A stretch of 64,000 bases of DNA from Bosea beijingensis (GTDB lineage: Bacteria > Pseudomonadota > Alphaproteobacteria > Rhizobiales > Beijerinckiaceae): positions 946,811 to 1,010,810 of the forward strand of contig NZ_CP132359.1 of assembly GCF_030758975.1 (NCBI RefSeq), written 5' to 3'. Every line of letters starts with the position of its first letter. Position 1 is the stretch's first letter. Below, piece after piece: positions 53,303-62,468 of the stretch. A model generated the notes under the pieces. That model searched no databases. It saw only the letters and a list, made by a program, of their open reading frames with translations, and had not been told where the DNA came from. Made by a program: the position numbers and the translations under genes.

Positions 53303-55314
53303 CAGAAGGCCTGCCCGATGCTGACGTAGAGCGCGACCGGCTTGTCGCCCTTACGCGGATTGAGCGGCGCGGCGACGTCGACGCGGATCGGCCCGATGCC
53401 CGTATAGTAGCGGAAGCCGAGGCCGGCGGCCATTTGCAGCTTCTGTTTGCCGTCCGGCAGGCTCGATTCGAAGGCGGTCCCGGCATCGAAGAAGGGCACG
53501 ATGCCGATGGTGTCGGTGATCTTGATGCGGGCCTCGACCGAGGCCTCCAGCAGGCTGCGGCCGCCGATGATCCGCCCGAACGGCCCGAGCGGCGACAGGC
53601 TGCGATAGGCATAGCCGCGCACGGAGCCGCCGCCGCCGGCATAGAAGCGCCGCGTCGCCGGGATGTCATCGAGGCTCGCGCCGGAGACCGAGCCGAAGCC
53701 GATGCGCCCGGCGAGGATGTAACGGGCGTCCTCGTCGAGCGCGTAATAGGCGGAGACGGCCGCCTTGGTCTGATAGATGCCGACCGTCGAGCCAAGGAAG
53801 GTCGGATACGGCGTGAACGAGGCGGTCGCGCGGTAGCCGCGCGTCGGGTCGAGCAGGTTGTCGGTGGAATCGTACTTCACCGAGAGCGGGATGCCGACAA
53901 GCGTGTAGTCGACCTGACCGAGCACGTCGCTGGTCTGGCCGCGCTCGACCTCGACGCCGCCCTGGATCGAGAAGGTGTCGCTGAAGCGATGGCGGATCGC
54001 CGTGGTGACGTTGCCGTATCGCGCCGTGTAGCCGCCATAGCGGTTGAGGCCGACGCGCTCGCGCGTCGCGACGCCGTCGAGCAGCCAGTCGTTGCGGCTG
54101 CCGCCGAGCGCCGGCTTCATGAAGCTGAAGGCGAAGCGGCCGCCGAGATCGGATTCCTTGAAATCGCCAAAGCGCTGGAGCTTGGTGCCGTCGATGCGCG
54201 GCGCGAAGAAGACGCTGGCTTCCAGCCGCAGGCGCTCGGCGCCGCCGAACAGGTTGCGGTGCTCCCAGTAGGTCTTCACCGCCGGGCCGTCGATGGTCGA
54301 ATAGCGGGCCGAGAAGCCGAGCAGGCGTTTGGGCCGCTCGGTCACCTCGACGAAGATCGGCAGGTTGCCGGCACCGTCGAGCTTGTCGCCCTCACGGATA
54401 CGGACGGAACCGACGGCGGGGATCGTCGCAATCGAGCGGCGGGTATCGGCCAGCGCCTTCGGCGAATAGGGATCGCCGGGCTCCAGATAGATGAAGGAGC
54501 GCACGACCTCCGGCGGGATCTCGTCGGTCTGGCCGACCGTGATGTCGCCGAAGCCGGCAAGCGGACCGGGCGCGATGACATAGGTCACGTCCATGATGCC
54601 GGTGGCATGGTCGACGACGGGGCGCAGCTCGACGACCTTGGCGAGCGGACGCGACTGTGCCCGCATATGGTCTACCAGCGCCGCCTGCGCCGCCCGCAAG
54701 GCCGCGGCGGTGGCCGGGTCGCCGGCCTTGAGCCTGGAGACCTTGACGGGATCGGCGATCGCCGGGGCGCCCGCCTCGTCACGCTCGACGATGTCGATCT
54801 TGCGCAGACCGAAGATCTTGCCGGGCCGGGCAACGATTTTGATCGGCACGGCATCGCGGTTGCGATGCGCTTCGAGCGTCCTGACCAGCGTTGCGTTCGG
54901 TTCGGCCCCGACCTTGAGCGGGACGCCGTCGACGACCAGCGTGACATCGGCGTTGAAATAGCCCTGCGACCAGAGCGCATCGAGCATCGGGTTGAGGTCG
55001 GTCGCCATCCGGCGCGCCAGGCTCTCGCCGTCGGGCGGGGCGTCCTGGCGCAGGCGATAGAGCAGCGAGGCGTCCTGCAGCGAGCGCGTCAGGGCCTTGG
55101 CATCGTCGGCCTCGCCGAGATCGAATTCGAGCTTGTAGGGCAAGGCGGACGCGCTCGGCGCCGGCGGCTCGTCCTTCTTGGTGAAAAGGCCGAACACGTC
55201 GAGCGACGAAAGGTCGAAAGCCCGGGCAGGTTCCGCCTGCAGGCCCAGCAGAGTGGCAAACGCACAGCCGCCGCTCAGCGCGACCGCATGCCCTGCCCTA
55301 CGCCAAAACCGCAT
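53302..55314 (-). CDS. tamA: Translocation and assembly module protein TamA (Omp85/BamA family)
   Basis: About 670 residues. A signal peptide (hydrophobic core AVALSGGCAFATLLGL) is followed by POTRA domains (about 45-320) and a 16-strand Omp85 barrel with features such as RFYAGGGGSVRGYAYRSL, the conserved loop-6 VRGY/F motif. The C-terminus SIGQAF ends in Phe. The ATG at 55314 has GGAGGG just ahead; the earlier TTG at 55329 would include it in the coding region. It overlaps tamB by one base. A hydratase gene lies upstream on the same strand but is separated by 106 bases. Confidence 0.94.
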   Translation of the reverse strand: MRFWRRAGHAVALSGGCAFATLLGLQAEPARAFDLSSLDVFGLFTKKDEPPAPSASALPYKLEFDLGEADDAKALTRSLQDASLLYRLRQDAPPDGESLARRMATDLNPMLDALWSQGYFNADVTLVVDGVPLKVGAEPNATLVRTLEAHRNRDAVPIKIVARPGKIFGLRKIDIVERDEAGAPAIADPVKVSRLKAGDPATAAALRAAQAALVDHMRAQSRPLAKVVELRPVVDHATGIMDVTYVIAPGPLAGFGDITVGQTDEIPPEVVRSFIYLEPGDPYSPKALADTRRSIATIPAVGSVRIREGDKLDGAGNLPIFVEVTERPKRLLGFSARYSTIDGPAVKTYWEHRNLFGGAERLRLEASVFFAPRIDGTKLQRFGDFKESDLGGRFAFSFMKPALGGSRNDWLLDGVATRERVGLNRYGGYTARYGNVTTAIRHRFSDTFSIQGGVEVERGQTSDVLGQVDYTLVGIPLSVKYDSTDNLLDPTRGYRATASFTPYPTFLGSTVGIYQTKAAVSAYYALDEDARYILAGRIGFGSVSGASLDDIPATRRFYAGGGGSVRGYAYRSLSPLGPFGRIIGGRSLLEASVEARIKITDTIGIVPFFDAGTAFESSLPDGKQKLQMAAGLGFRYYTGIGPIRVDVAAPLNPRKGDKPVALYVSIGQAF

Positions 55315-55420
55315 CCACCCTCCAAGCAACCCCCCGCCACACGCAAAATCATGCCCATGCCCGCCGCCATCATAGGGAGCCGACGGGCATGCGCAATGCT
55401 CAAGGACTCGAACGTTCCTG

Positions 55421-56176
55421 CTAACGAAGGGTTAAGGCCACCGTCGCGAGCGGCGAAAGTCGCGTCACGACCTCACCCTTTCCGGGCGAGAGCACGCCGC
55501 CGCACAAGCTGCCGGTGGTCACGATCTGACCGGCCTTGAGGCTGCCGAGATCGTCGCTCCTGCGGTTGGCCCAGGCAAGGAAGGGCGCCATCGGATCGCC
55601 GTTGGCGTGTACGGCCGGCTGGTCATAGATCGTCACGCCGTTGAGCGAGATGAAGCAGCCGAGACCGGTTAGATCATCGAGCGTGGCGATGTCGAGCTCG
55701 GGGCCGATGAGATAGCCGCCATGGCCCATCGCATCGGCGAGCCAGAGCGGGAAGGCGACATTGCCGGACCAGTTGGCGAGGCGGCTCTCGACGATCTCGA
55801 TGCCGAGATAGGCCTTGTCGCAGCAGCCCAGCAATTCGGCGCGCGACCAGGGCTGGCCCGGACGGAACGGCACGTCGCGGGCGAGCCGGAGCGCAATCTC
55901 GATCTCGATACGCAATTCCGCGCCGATCGCGCCGTCATAGACATCGCCGGGCGCCAGATAGGGGCCGGGCATCAGGCCGGCGACCGCGGTGCCATCCTCG
56001 GCGATGCCGACCTTCCAGCCTGCTTCGGGCAGGCCGAGCGCCTTGCCGACCGCGGCCTGCGCGACGAGGCCTTCGGAGAGGGTTGCCGGCACCGGCAGGC
56101 TCGCGATCTCGGCCAGAGAACGCTCGCGGCGGGCCTTCACCAGCGCATCGCGCACGGTCTCGACGGTGTTCGGCAT
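55421..56176 (-). CDS. 2-keto-4-pentenoate hydratase-like / fumarylacetoacetate hydrolase family protein
   Basis: About 251 residues. The fold and motifs AGWKVGIAEDG, GAELRIEIEIALRLARDV (metal-binding acidic residues) and LSPGKGEVVTRLSPLATVAL match the 2-keto-4-pentenoate hydratase/HpcG group, which adds water to 2-oxopent-4-enoate in aromatic meta-cleavage pathways. No other meta-cleavage genes are nearby. The ATG at 56176 has AGAGGA with good spacing. It is near tamA but functionally unrelated; co-transcription is uncertain. Confidence 0.85.
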   Translation of the reverse strand: MPNTVETVRDALVKARRERSLAEIASLPVPATLSEGLVAQAAVGKALGLPEAGWKVGIAEDGTAVAGLMPGPYLAPGDVYDGAIGAELRIEIEIALRLARDVPFRPGQPWSRAELLGCCDKAYLGIEIVESRLANWSGNVAFPLWLADAMGHGGYLIGPELDIATLDDLTGLGCFISLNGVTIYDQPAVHANGDPMAPFLAWANRRSDDLGSLKAGQIVTTGSLCGGVLSPGKGEVVTRLSPLATVALTLR

Positions 56177-56315
56177 GGGCATTCCTCTGCATCCGGACGG
56201 CAAGCGCGCCGAGCCCCTGCTATCGCAGCAGGCGGGATGCGACAAGGCGCGCCGGCGCGTCGATGCCCGGCGCCGGCGCCATGGAACCTCGCGGCGGCTT
56301 GGCGGTTCCCCGGGG

Positions 56316-56837
56316 ATGACCCATATCTTTCATCGCACCCGGCGGACTTTGCTCCAGGGTTTCGCCGGGATCGTCCTGCTCGGCTTCACTGCCACGGCAC
56401 AATCATCCGTTCCCGCCGGGGAATTCGTGCGCCAGACCGCCATCGCCCAGATGTTCGGCATCGAGTCGGCAACGCTCGCGCTGCACAAGAGCAGTTCGCC
56501 CGCGATCAAGGATTTCGCGCATACGCTCGCCAGCGAACAAGGCGCGGTGACGAGCGGCCTGCGCCGCATCATCGCCAAGCGCTCGGACATCGCCCTGCCC
56601 GACCGACCGGACGGGCGCCATCTCGATCTCCTGCGCGATCTCGCCGACAAGCAGGGCGCCGCCTTCGACAAGGCCTATGTCGAGGCCCAGCGCAGCATGC
56701 ACCGCGATGTCGCGGCGCTGATGGAGCGCTACGCCAGCGAAGGCGACGATGCCGAACTGAAGAGCTTCGCCGCGCAGACCCTGCCAGTGTTCCGCGAACT
56801 CGACCGGAAGTCGCGCGAGCTGCAGGTCACGCCTTAG
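56316..56837 (+). CDS. DUF4142 domain-containing exported protein
   Basis: About 173 residues. The N-terminus has a twin-arginine-like motif, RTRRTLLQGFAGIVLLGF, followed by a signal-cleavage region near ATAQS. The mature protein is helical with FVRQTAIAQMFGIESATLAL and KSSSPAIKDFAHTLASEQGA, the DUF4142 core, a ferritin-like four-helix bundle without clear metal ligands. It is common in Hyphomicrobiales and often stress-induced; function unknown. The ATG at 56316 is chosen to start the signal; longer in-frame starts overlap the hydratase gene antisense. Confidence 0.8.
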   Translation: MTHIFHRTRRTLLQGFAGIVLLGFTATAQSSVPAGEFVRQTAIAQMFGIESATLALHKSSSPAIKDFAHTLASEQGAVTSGLRRIIAKRSDIALPDRPDGRHLDLLRDLADKQGAAFDKAYVEAQRSMHRDVAALMERYASEGDDAELKSFAAQTLPVFRELDRKSRELQVTP

Positions 56838-56877
56838 GGTCTTTCGCGACCCACACGCCGGGGACTTCGCACAACCC

Positions 56878-57010
56878 TTGTCATTCCGGGGCGCGCCGCA
56901 GGCGTGAACCCGGAACCCACGACCGGGTAAGACATTCCATGCGGGTTGCCCAGTGTCTCACCCGGTCGTGGGTTCCGGGCTCTTCGCTCCGCAAAGCCCC
57001 GGAATGACAA
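56878..57010. repeat. Intergenic repeat family A, copy 3
   Basis: A 133-base palindrome with ends TTGTCATTCCGGGGCGCG and CCCCGGAATGACAA and inner blocks CCCACGACCGGGTAAG and CTCACCCGGTCGTGGG. It closely matches copy 1 at 24833-24966. It separates the convergent DUF4142 gene and the metallo-hydrolase gene. Confidence 0.88.
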
Positions 57011-57023
57011 GGGTGGAGCGTTG

Positions 57024-58289
57024 TCACCCCTTCGCGCGCCCTTCCGCCTCGCGCTCGTAGACAGCGAGGAAGGCCTTGCCCATCAGCGAGGATTCGCCGT
57101 CGATCAGCTTCCGAAGCGTCGCGGCGCGGATGGCCTGGAGTTCAGGATCGTGCGGCACGGCCGCGGCTGCGAGTTCGGCCAGCGCCACCGCGAGCCGGTT
57201 CTGCCCCTGCCCTGCCAAAGCTTGCGCACGCTCGGCCAGCTTCCGCGCGCCTCCGGCAAGATCGGCGAGTTCGGCGGCCAGATCCGCCGTCCGGGCGGGC
57301 TTCAGATGGGCGGCGTTGCCGTCGAACCAGCCCGCATTGAGATGATAGATGCTGCGGACGAGGAATTCGGGGTCGTCGTATTTCGGCAGGAGATAGGGCT
57401 TGGCGAGATAGCTCGCGGGTACCTTGACCTTGCTCAGGACGTCTTCGAGCGTCGCGCCGGCATTCATCAGCGTGAGCGTCTCGCGGACGAGATGCTCCAG
57501 CGCCTCGGCACCGTCGCTCAGCATCCGCGCCACGCGCTCCTGCCCGAACACGACGGGACCGTGGCCGGGGATCAGCGTTTCCGGCTCGAGCGCTTCCATC
57601 CGCCGGAGCGCCTGCCCCCATTCGGCGGCATAACGCTGGACCTTGCGGGGATTGCCGGCATTGGGGAACACCCAGATCACGAAATCGCCGCTCGCCAGCA
57701 CGCGCCGCTCCGGCAGCCAGACGAAGGTCGCGTCATCCGTCTCGCCGCGGCCGTGGAAGAGTTCGAGCCGCTCGCCGCCGATCGTGAGCGACAGGGTGTC
57801 GTCATAGACCTCGTCAGGCCGGCGCTGGCCGATCGGATAGACATAGCCGGGCATGTTGAACTGCTGGCTCTGCACGAGGCTGTTGAAGCCATGCGTGTCG
57901 ACATAGCGCTGCATGCGCCGGGCGACATTGCGATGCGCGACGATGCGCGGACGCGCCCATCCGCGCCGATCCGCCTCCTCGTCTATCAGCTTGATGCCGC
58001 TGGTATGGTCGATATGGCCATGGGTGAAGATCACCGTATGGATCGGGCCGTCATCCCAGGAGCGGATGACGTCGAGCGTCTGCCTGGCGGTGTCGGGCTT
58101 GGCGGTGTCGATCAGCACGAGGCCTGCCGAGGTCTTGATCGCCGTCACGCTGCCGCAGAAATAGGTGGTGTGGACGGTGACGATGTTGTCGTCCACCTGC
58201 GTGATCGCGCCATGCGAGACTGCAGCCGTCCATTCCTCCATCGCGGCGGAGCCTTCCCAGAGACGCTCGAATAACGGGTCCTGTTTCAT
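57024..58289 (-). CDS. MBL-fold metallo-hydrolase, alkylsulfatase-like
   Basis: A 421-residue metallo-beta-lactamase-fold enzyme. The metal motif is THGHIDHTSG, with H90, H92, D94 and H95 all present, and later IPGHGPVVFG carries another ligand His. The C-terminal half includes YHLNAGWFDGNAAHLKP, the pattern of the dimerisation domain of class III alkylsulfatases such as SdsA1, so it may cut sulfate esters, though size and absence of a signal peptide allow other substrates. No SCP2-like third domain is visible, so it is shorter than SdsA1 (about 650). It is divergent from the liv operon. Confidence 0.82.
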   Translation of the reverse strand: MKQDPLFERLWEGSAAMEEWTAAVSHGAITQVDDNIVTVHTTYFCGSVTAIKTSAGLVLIDTAKPDTARQTLDVIRSWDDGPIHTVIFTHGHIDHTSGIKLIDEEADRRGWARPRIVAHRNVARRMQRYVDTHGFNSLVQSQQFNMPGYVYPIGQRRPDEVYDDTLSLTIGGERLELFHGRGETDDATFVWLPERRVLASGDFVIWVFPNAGNPRKVQRYAAEWGQALRRMEALEPETLIPGHGPVVFGQERVARMLSDGAEALEHLVRETLTLMNAGATLEDVLSKVKVPASYLAKPYLLPKYDDPEFLVRSIYHLNAGWFDGNAAHLKPARTADLAAELADLAGGARKLAERAQALAGQGQNRLAVALAELAAAAVPHDPELQAIRAATLRKLIDGESSLMGKAFLAVYEREAEGRAKG

Positions 58290-58549
58290 GCGGCATCCTC
58301 CGGCAAAGCCCTTCCCTGTTTAGCATCATCGGCCGATGGCGACAGGCCGATCCGGCCGCATGCTGACAGCAGGCGTCAGCGGCCGGAGCGGTCAGCGATG
58401 CCGCGCAATCCCCGGCAAAGCGGAAGCCTAGACCGTACCGCGGGTTACGAGCTCTGGACATCCCGCCCCAAAGCCCGGCAAGAAGCGGGCGGGCGCCGCG
58501 GCTGTCCAAGACCGCGCATGCGACAAGAATCGTCCGGGAGGAACAGAGA

Positions 58550-59686
58550 ATGAAATCGCTTTGGATCATGGCCGCCGCGCTTGGCGCCACGCTCAGCCTG
58601 CCGGCGCAGGCGCAGGACAAGGTCAAGCTGGTCGACGTCATCGAATTGTCGGGTGCGGGCGCCGCCGCCGGCACCAACTGGAAGAACGGCGCCGACATGG
58701 CCGCCGCCGACATCAACGCCAAGGGCGGCATCCTCGGCAAGCCGGTCGAGATCGTCCATTACGACACGCAGACCAATCCGGGGAACACCCGTGCCGCCGT
58801 GCAGCGCGGCATCGACGAAGGCGCCTATGCCATTCTCGGCCCGATCTTCTCCGGCCCGATCGGCGCATCCATGCAGATCTCGCAGCGCGCCGAAGTCGCC
58901 CAGATCGTCGGCGGCGAGGCGGCCGGCTTCACCAAGCAGGGCAACCCCTACATCTTCCGGACCTCGCTCAGCCAGACGGCGGCGATGCCGAAGATCGCCA
59001 AATACCTGAAGGACACCGTCAAGGCCGGCTCGATCGCCGTGGTCTGGGTCAACAACGATTTCGGCAAGGGCGGGCGCGACGCCATCCTGCCCGAACTCGA
59101 GAAGGCCGGCATCAAGGTCGCCGTCGACGTCTCGACCGAGCAGGGCCAGGCCGATTTCACCGCCGACGCGATCAAGGTGAAGAACGCCAATGCCGATGCC
59201 GTCTTCGTCTACCTGAACGAGGAGGAGAGCGCCCGCTTCCTGCGCGCCGCCAAGCAGCAGGGCATCACCAAGCCGATGATCGGCGAGACGACGCTGCTCG
59301 GCGCCCGCGTGCTGGAACTGGCCGGCGACGCCGCCAACGGCGCCAAGGGCCATGTCGGCCTGTCGACCGATGCACCCATCCCGGCCCTGCAGGAATTCGG
59401 CAAGCGCTATCGCGAGAAATACGGCTTCGCCTCCGACCATAACGGCGTGAAGGGCTACATGGCCGTGTTCATGGTGAAATGGGCGACGGAAAAGCAGAAG
59501 AAGCTCGACAAGAAGGGCCTCGCCGACACGCTGCGCGGCGCGACCATCAAGGCGAGCGAGGAGCCGGGCATCATGATCGACACGGTGATCGAGCAGAACG
59601 GCGATCTCGACCGCGAAAGCTTCCTGGCCGAGGTCGTCGACGGCAAGCAGGTGATCAACACCACCCTGCCGCGGATCAAGCCGTAA
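58550..59686 (+). CDS. livK: ABC transporter substrate-binding protein, branched-chain amino acid type
   Basis: A 378-residue periplasmic type I binding protein. Signal peptide MKSLWIMAAALGATLSLPAQAQ with cleavage before DKVKL. The mature protein has the LivK-like GAAAGTNWKNGADMAAADIN and IVHYDTQTNPGNTRAAVQRG regions. The product may bind leucine-like amino acids, or the urea, amide and aromatic substrates of related members; the ligand cannot be read. It is the first gene of a full ABC unit and is separated from livH by repeat copy B2 at 59707-59811. Confidence 0.92.
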   Translation: MKSLWIMAAALGATLSLPAQAQDKVKLVDVIELSGAGAAAGTNWKNGADMAAADINAKGGILGKPVEIVHYDTQTNPGNTRAAVQRGIDEGAYAILGPIFSGPIGASMQISQRAEVAQIVGGEAAGFTKQGNPYIFRTSLSQTAAMPKIAKYLKDTVKAGSIAVVWVNNDFGKGGRDAILPELEKAGIKVAVDVSTEQGQADFTADAIKVKNANADAVFVYLNEEESARFLRAAKQQGITKPMIGETTLLGARVLELAGDAANGAKGHVGLSTDAPIPALQEFGKRYREKYGFASDHNGVKGYMAVFMVKWATEKQKKLDKKGLADTLRGATIKASEEPGIMIDTVIEQNGDLDRESFLAEVVDGKQVINTTLPRIKP

Positions 59687-59706
59687 GCAGCCAGCATACC
59701 CTCGAC

Positions 59707-59811
59707 GTCATCCCGGACGGAGCGAAGCGAAGATCCGGGGTCCATGCCTGAGCCTTCATCGGAAAGGTTCCGGAATGGATCCCGGGTCTCCCTGAGGCCG
59801 CCCGGGATGAC
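59707..59811. repeat. Intergenic repeat family B, copy 2, inside the liv operon
   Basis: A 105-base palindrome beginning GTCATCCCGGACGG and ending CCCGGGATGAC, with an inner GGGGTCCATGCC paired roughly to GGAATGGATCCCGGG. It matches the element at 23326-23428. It lies between livK and livH, where a stable hairpin could protect the livK message and lower expression of the downstream genes. Confidence 0.75.
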
Positions 59812-59837
59812 ATGAGTTTGGGCACAAAGCGGAAGCC

Positions 59838-60716
59838 ATGGCCGAATTCATCGCCTATCTCATCGCCGGCATCGCCACGGGCTCGATCTACGCGCTCGCC
59901 GCGATCGGCTTCACGCTGGTCTGGCAGACTTCGCAGACGATCAATTTCGCCCAGGGCGAGTTCGTCATGCTGCCGGCCGCGCTGATCCTGCTCGCGGTCA
60001 AGCTTTTCGGCCTGCCGCTCTGGGCCGGCGGACTGCTCGGCATCGCGGTCTTCCTGCTGATCTTCGGCGCGGGCTTCAAGCTCGTCGTGGTCGACCCGAT
60101 GATCAAGCATGGCGTGCTGCCGCTCGCGATCGCCACCATGGCGCTCTCGATCGTGATGAAGGAAAGCGCCAAGGACGGCTTCTCGGCAGAGGCGCAGAGC
60201 TTCCCCTCGCTGGTGCCGACCGACATGATCAACCTGCTCGGCATATCGATCTCGCTGCAGCATCTCGCGATCATCGTCGTTGCCTTTGCGGCGATCGGCC
60301 TGCTGCAATGGTTCGTCGGCGGCACCAGGCTCGGCCGGCAGATGCAGGCGACGGCGCAGAACCCGACGGTCGCGCGCATCCTCGGCATTCCCGTCGAGCG
60401 GATGGTGCTGCTGACCTTCCTGCTCAACGCCGCGCTCGCGGTCGTCGCCTCGCTTCTGATCTCGCCGATCTATCTGGCCAAGTTCTCCAATGGCGAAACG
60501 ATCGGCCTTTTCGCCTTCATCGCGGCCATCGTCGGCGGCTTCAACCAGGTGCGCGGTGCGCTGGTCGGCGGCGTCCTGATCGGCGTCGCGGATTCGCTGG
60601 CCGCAGCCTATATCTCGACGCAATACCGGCTGGCCGTGCCGCTGGTGCTGCTCGTCGCCATTATCCTGATCAAGCCGGAAGGGCTGATGGGCCGCAAGGA
60701 GGAGCGCCGCGTATGA
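59838..60716 (+). CDS. livH: ABC transporter permease, LivH type
   Basis: A 292-residue inner-membrane permease with about eight TM segments. Family motifs are IATGSIYALAAIGFTLVWQT near the N-terminus, INFAQGEFVMLPAALILLA, and EFNGVRGALVGG-like sequence near the C-terminus (FNQVRGALVGGVLIGVADSL). It couples to LivM in the heterodimeric channel. Its stop overlaps the livM start (ATGA, 60713-60716). Confidence 0.94.
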   Translation: MAEFIAYLIAGIATGSIYALAAIGFTLVWQTSQTINFAQGEFVMLPAALILLAVKLFGLPLWAGGLLGIAVFLLIFGAGFKLVVVDPMIKHGVLPLAIATMALSIVMKESAKDGFSAEAQSFPSLVPTDMINLLGISISLQHLAIIVVAFAAIGLLQWFVGGTRLGRQMQATAQNPTVARILGIPVERMVLLTFLLNAALAVVASLLISPIYLAKFSNGETIGLFAFIAAIVGGFNQVRGALVGGVLIGVADSLAAAYISTQYRLAVPLVLLVAIILIKPEGLMGRKEERRV

Positions 60717-61717
60717 GCGCCCCTGCCGTCCAGAATTCCGCCGCCCCGCGCCGCGCCGCCAGCCGGATCGATGCCGCGTTGATCGGGCTCGTGCTTGGCG
60801 CCGTCCTCCTCTGGTTCGCACCGGTCGGGATGGGCCGCTACGGCACCTATGTGCTTTCGCTCTGGCTCGTCATGAGCATCGGTGTGATGGGGCTCAACCT
60901 CACGCTCGGCTATGCCGGCCAGACCTCGCTGGCGCAGGCCGCCTTCATGGGTCTCGGCGCCTACACCACGGCGATCCTGACCACGAAATACGGGGTGAAC
61001 TGGTATGCCGCCTTCGCGCTGTCGGGTTTGCTGACCTTCGGGGTCGGGCTGCTGCTCGGCTTCCCGGCGCTCAGGGTTCGCACGCATTACCTCGCCTTCG
61101 TCACCCTCGCCTTCTCGACGCTGATCTGGCTCGTGCTCCGCAACGAGCAATGGCTGACCGGCGGCGTCTTCGGCATCTCCAACATCAACCGGCCGAACTT
61201 TTTCGGGATCAAGCTGTTCGGCGCGCTGGAATTCCACCGCTTCGTCGTCGTCGTCACGCTGATCCTGTCGCTTAAGCTGTGGTGGCTCGTCCGCTCGCCC
61301 TGGGGCCGTGCCTTCACGGCGCTGCGCGAGAACCCGGTCCGCGCCGCGAGCCTCGGCATCGACACCCGCACTTATACGCTGCTCGCCTTCGCCATCGGCT
61401 CGGCTTATGGCGGCTTCGCGGGCGCGCTCTATGCGCCGCTGGTCGAGTTCATCGACCCCTCGCCCTTCTCGCTGTCGCAGAGCCTGTTCCTGCTGCTGAT
61501 GGTGGTTGCGGGCGGGGCCGGATATCTCTTCGGCCCCTTCGTCGGCGCATTGCTCGGCGTCGTGCTGCCGGAATGGCTGCGCTTCGCCGGCTCACTCTAC
61601 CTGATCATCTTCGCCACGATCGTGCTTGCGCTGCTGGTCATCTGCCCGCAGGGCGTCAGCGGCCTGATCGAACGCGGCTGGCATGCGCTCCGGCGCAAGA
61701 CCGGAGGCGCGCGATGA
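60713..61717 (+). CDS. livM: ABC transporter permease, LivM type
   Basis: About 334 residues with ten hydrophobic segments. Motifs MGLNLTLGYAGQTSLAQAAF and GLGAYTTAILTTKYG are typical of LivM, and the coupling region GRAFTALRENPVRAASLGID contacts the ATPases. The start at 60713 overlaps the livH stop and the stop overlaps the livG start (61714-61717), so the unit is tightly coupled. A longer in-frame reading from 60308 is a shadow of livH. Confidence 0.94.
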   Translation: MSAPAVQNSAAPRRAASRIDAALIGLVLGAVLLWFAPVGMGRYGTYVLSLWLVMSIGVMGLNLTLGYAGQTSLAQAAFMGLGAYTTAILTTKYGVNWYAAFALSGLLTFGVGLLLGFPALRVRTHYLAFVTLAFSTLIWLVLRNEQWLTGGVFGISNINRPNFFGIKLFGALEFHRFVVVVTLILSLKLWWLVRSPWGRAFTALRENPVRAASLGIDTRTYTLLAFAIGSAYGGFAGALYAPLVEFIDPSPFSLSQSLFLLLMVVAGGAGYLFGPFVGALLGVVLPEWLRFAGSLYLIIFATIVLALLVICPQGVSGLIERGWHALRRKTGGAR

Positions 61718-62457
61718 GCCCGGTCCTCGAAGTCCACGACCTGCACAAGGCCTTCGGCGGCATCAAGGCCGTGAACGGCGTTTCGTTCTCGGTCAACGAG
61801 GGCGAAATCCTCGGCATCATCGGGCCGAACGGCTGCGGCAAGTCGACCCTGTTCAACTGCATCCTCGGCCAGCTCGAACCGACGCAAGGGGCGGTGAAGC
61901 TCGATGGCCGCGATGTCACCAACATGCGCCCCTCCGCGCTCAACCGGCTCGGAGTCAGCCGCACCTTCCAGCTCCTGCAGGTCTTCCCGGAACTCTCGGT
62001 CCGCGAGAACCTGATCCTCGCCGGGCAGGAGCACCAGGGTTCGATGCTCGGCCGCCTGCTCGGCGCGCGCGATGCCGGCCTCTCCGACAAGGCCGAGCAG
62101 ATGATCGGCTTCTTCAAGCTCGGCCATCTCGCGGAGGCCAAGGCGGGGGGCTTGTCCTATGGCCAGCAGAAGCTGCTCGACGCCGCGATGGCCTTCATGG
62201 CGGGCCCGCGCCTCGTGCTGCTCGACGAGCCCGCCGGCGGCGTCAACCTGACCATGCTCGGCGATCTCAAGGAGCGGCTGCGCGCGATCAATGCCGAGCA
62301 GGGCGCGACCTTCGTCGTGATCGAGCACAACATGGACTTCGTGATGTCGCTCTGCACCCGCGTGATCGTGCTGGCCGAGGGCAAGGTTCTGGCCGAGGGC
62401 ACGCCGGCCGCGGTCCGTGCCAACCCGGCCGTGATCGAAGCCTATCTCGGGCATTGA
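61714..62457 (+). CDS. livG: ABC transporter ATP-binding protein, LivG type
   Basis: A 247-residue ATPase. Walker A is GPNGCGKST (about 38-46), with Cys where many have Ala; the signature is LSYGQQKLLDAA; Walker B is LVLLDEPAGGVN. LivG-type features are the Q-loop FQLLQVFPELSVRENL and the C-terminal EAYLGH. ATGA overlaps livM. It pairs with LivF. Confidence 0.95.
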   Translation: MSPVLEVHDLHKAFGGIKAVNGVSFSVNEGEILGIIGPNGCGKSTLFNCILGQLEPTQGAVKLDGRDVTNMRPSALNRLGVSRTFQLLQVFPELSVRENLILAGQEHQGSMLGRLLGARDAGLSDKAEQMIGFFKLGHLAEAKAGGLSYGQQKLLDAAMAFMAGPRLVLLDEPAGGVNLTMLGDLKERLRAINAEQGATFVVIEHNMDFVMSLCTRVIVLAEGKVLAEGTPAAVRANPAVIEAYLGH

Positions 62458-62468
62458 GGAGCGCGGCG

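Noticed and set aside
53434..55539. A 701-residue plus-strand frame opposite tamA
   Set aside because: Antisense shadow of an intact TamA coding sequence; no domain or start signal.
60308..61717. Longer reading frame for livM starting inside livH
   Set aside because: The upstream part is a shadow of livH; the ATG at 60713 with the ATGA overlap is the natural start.
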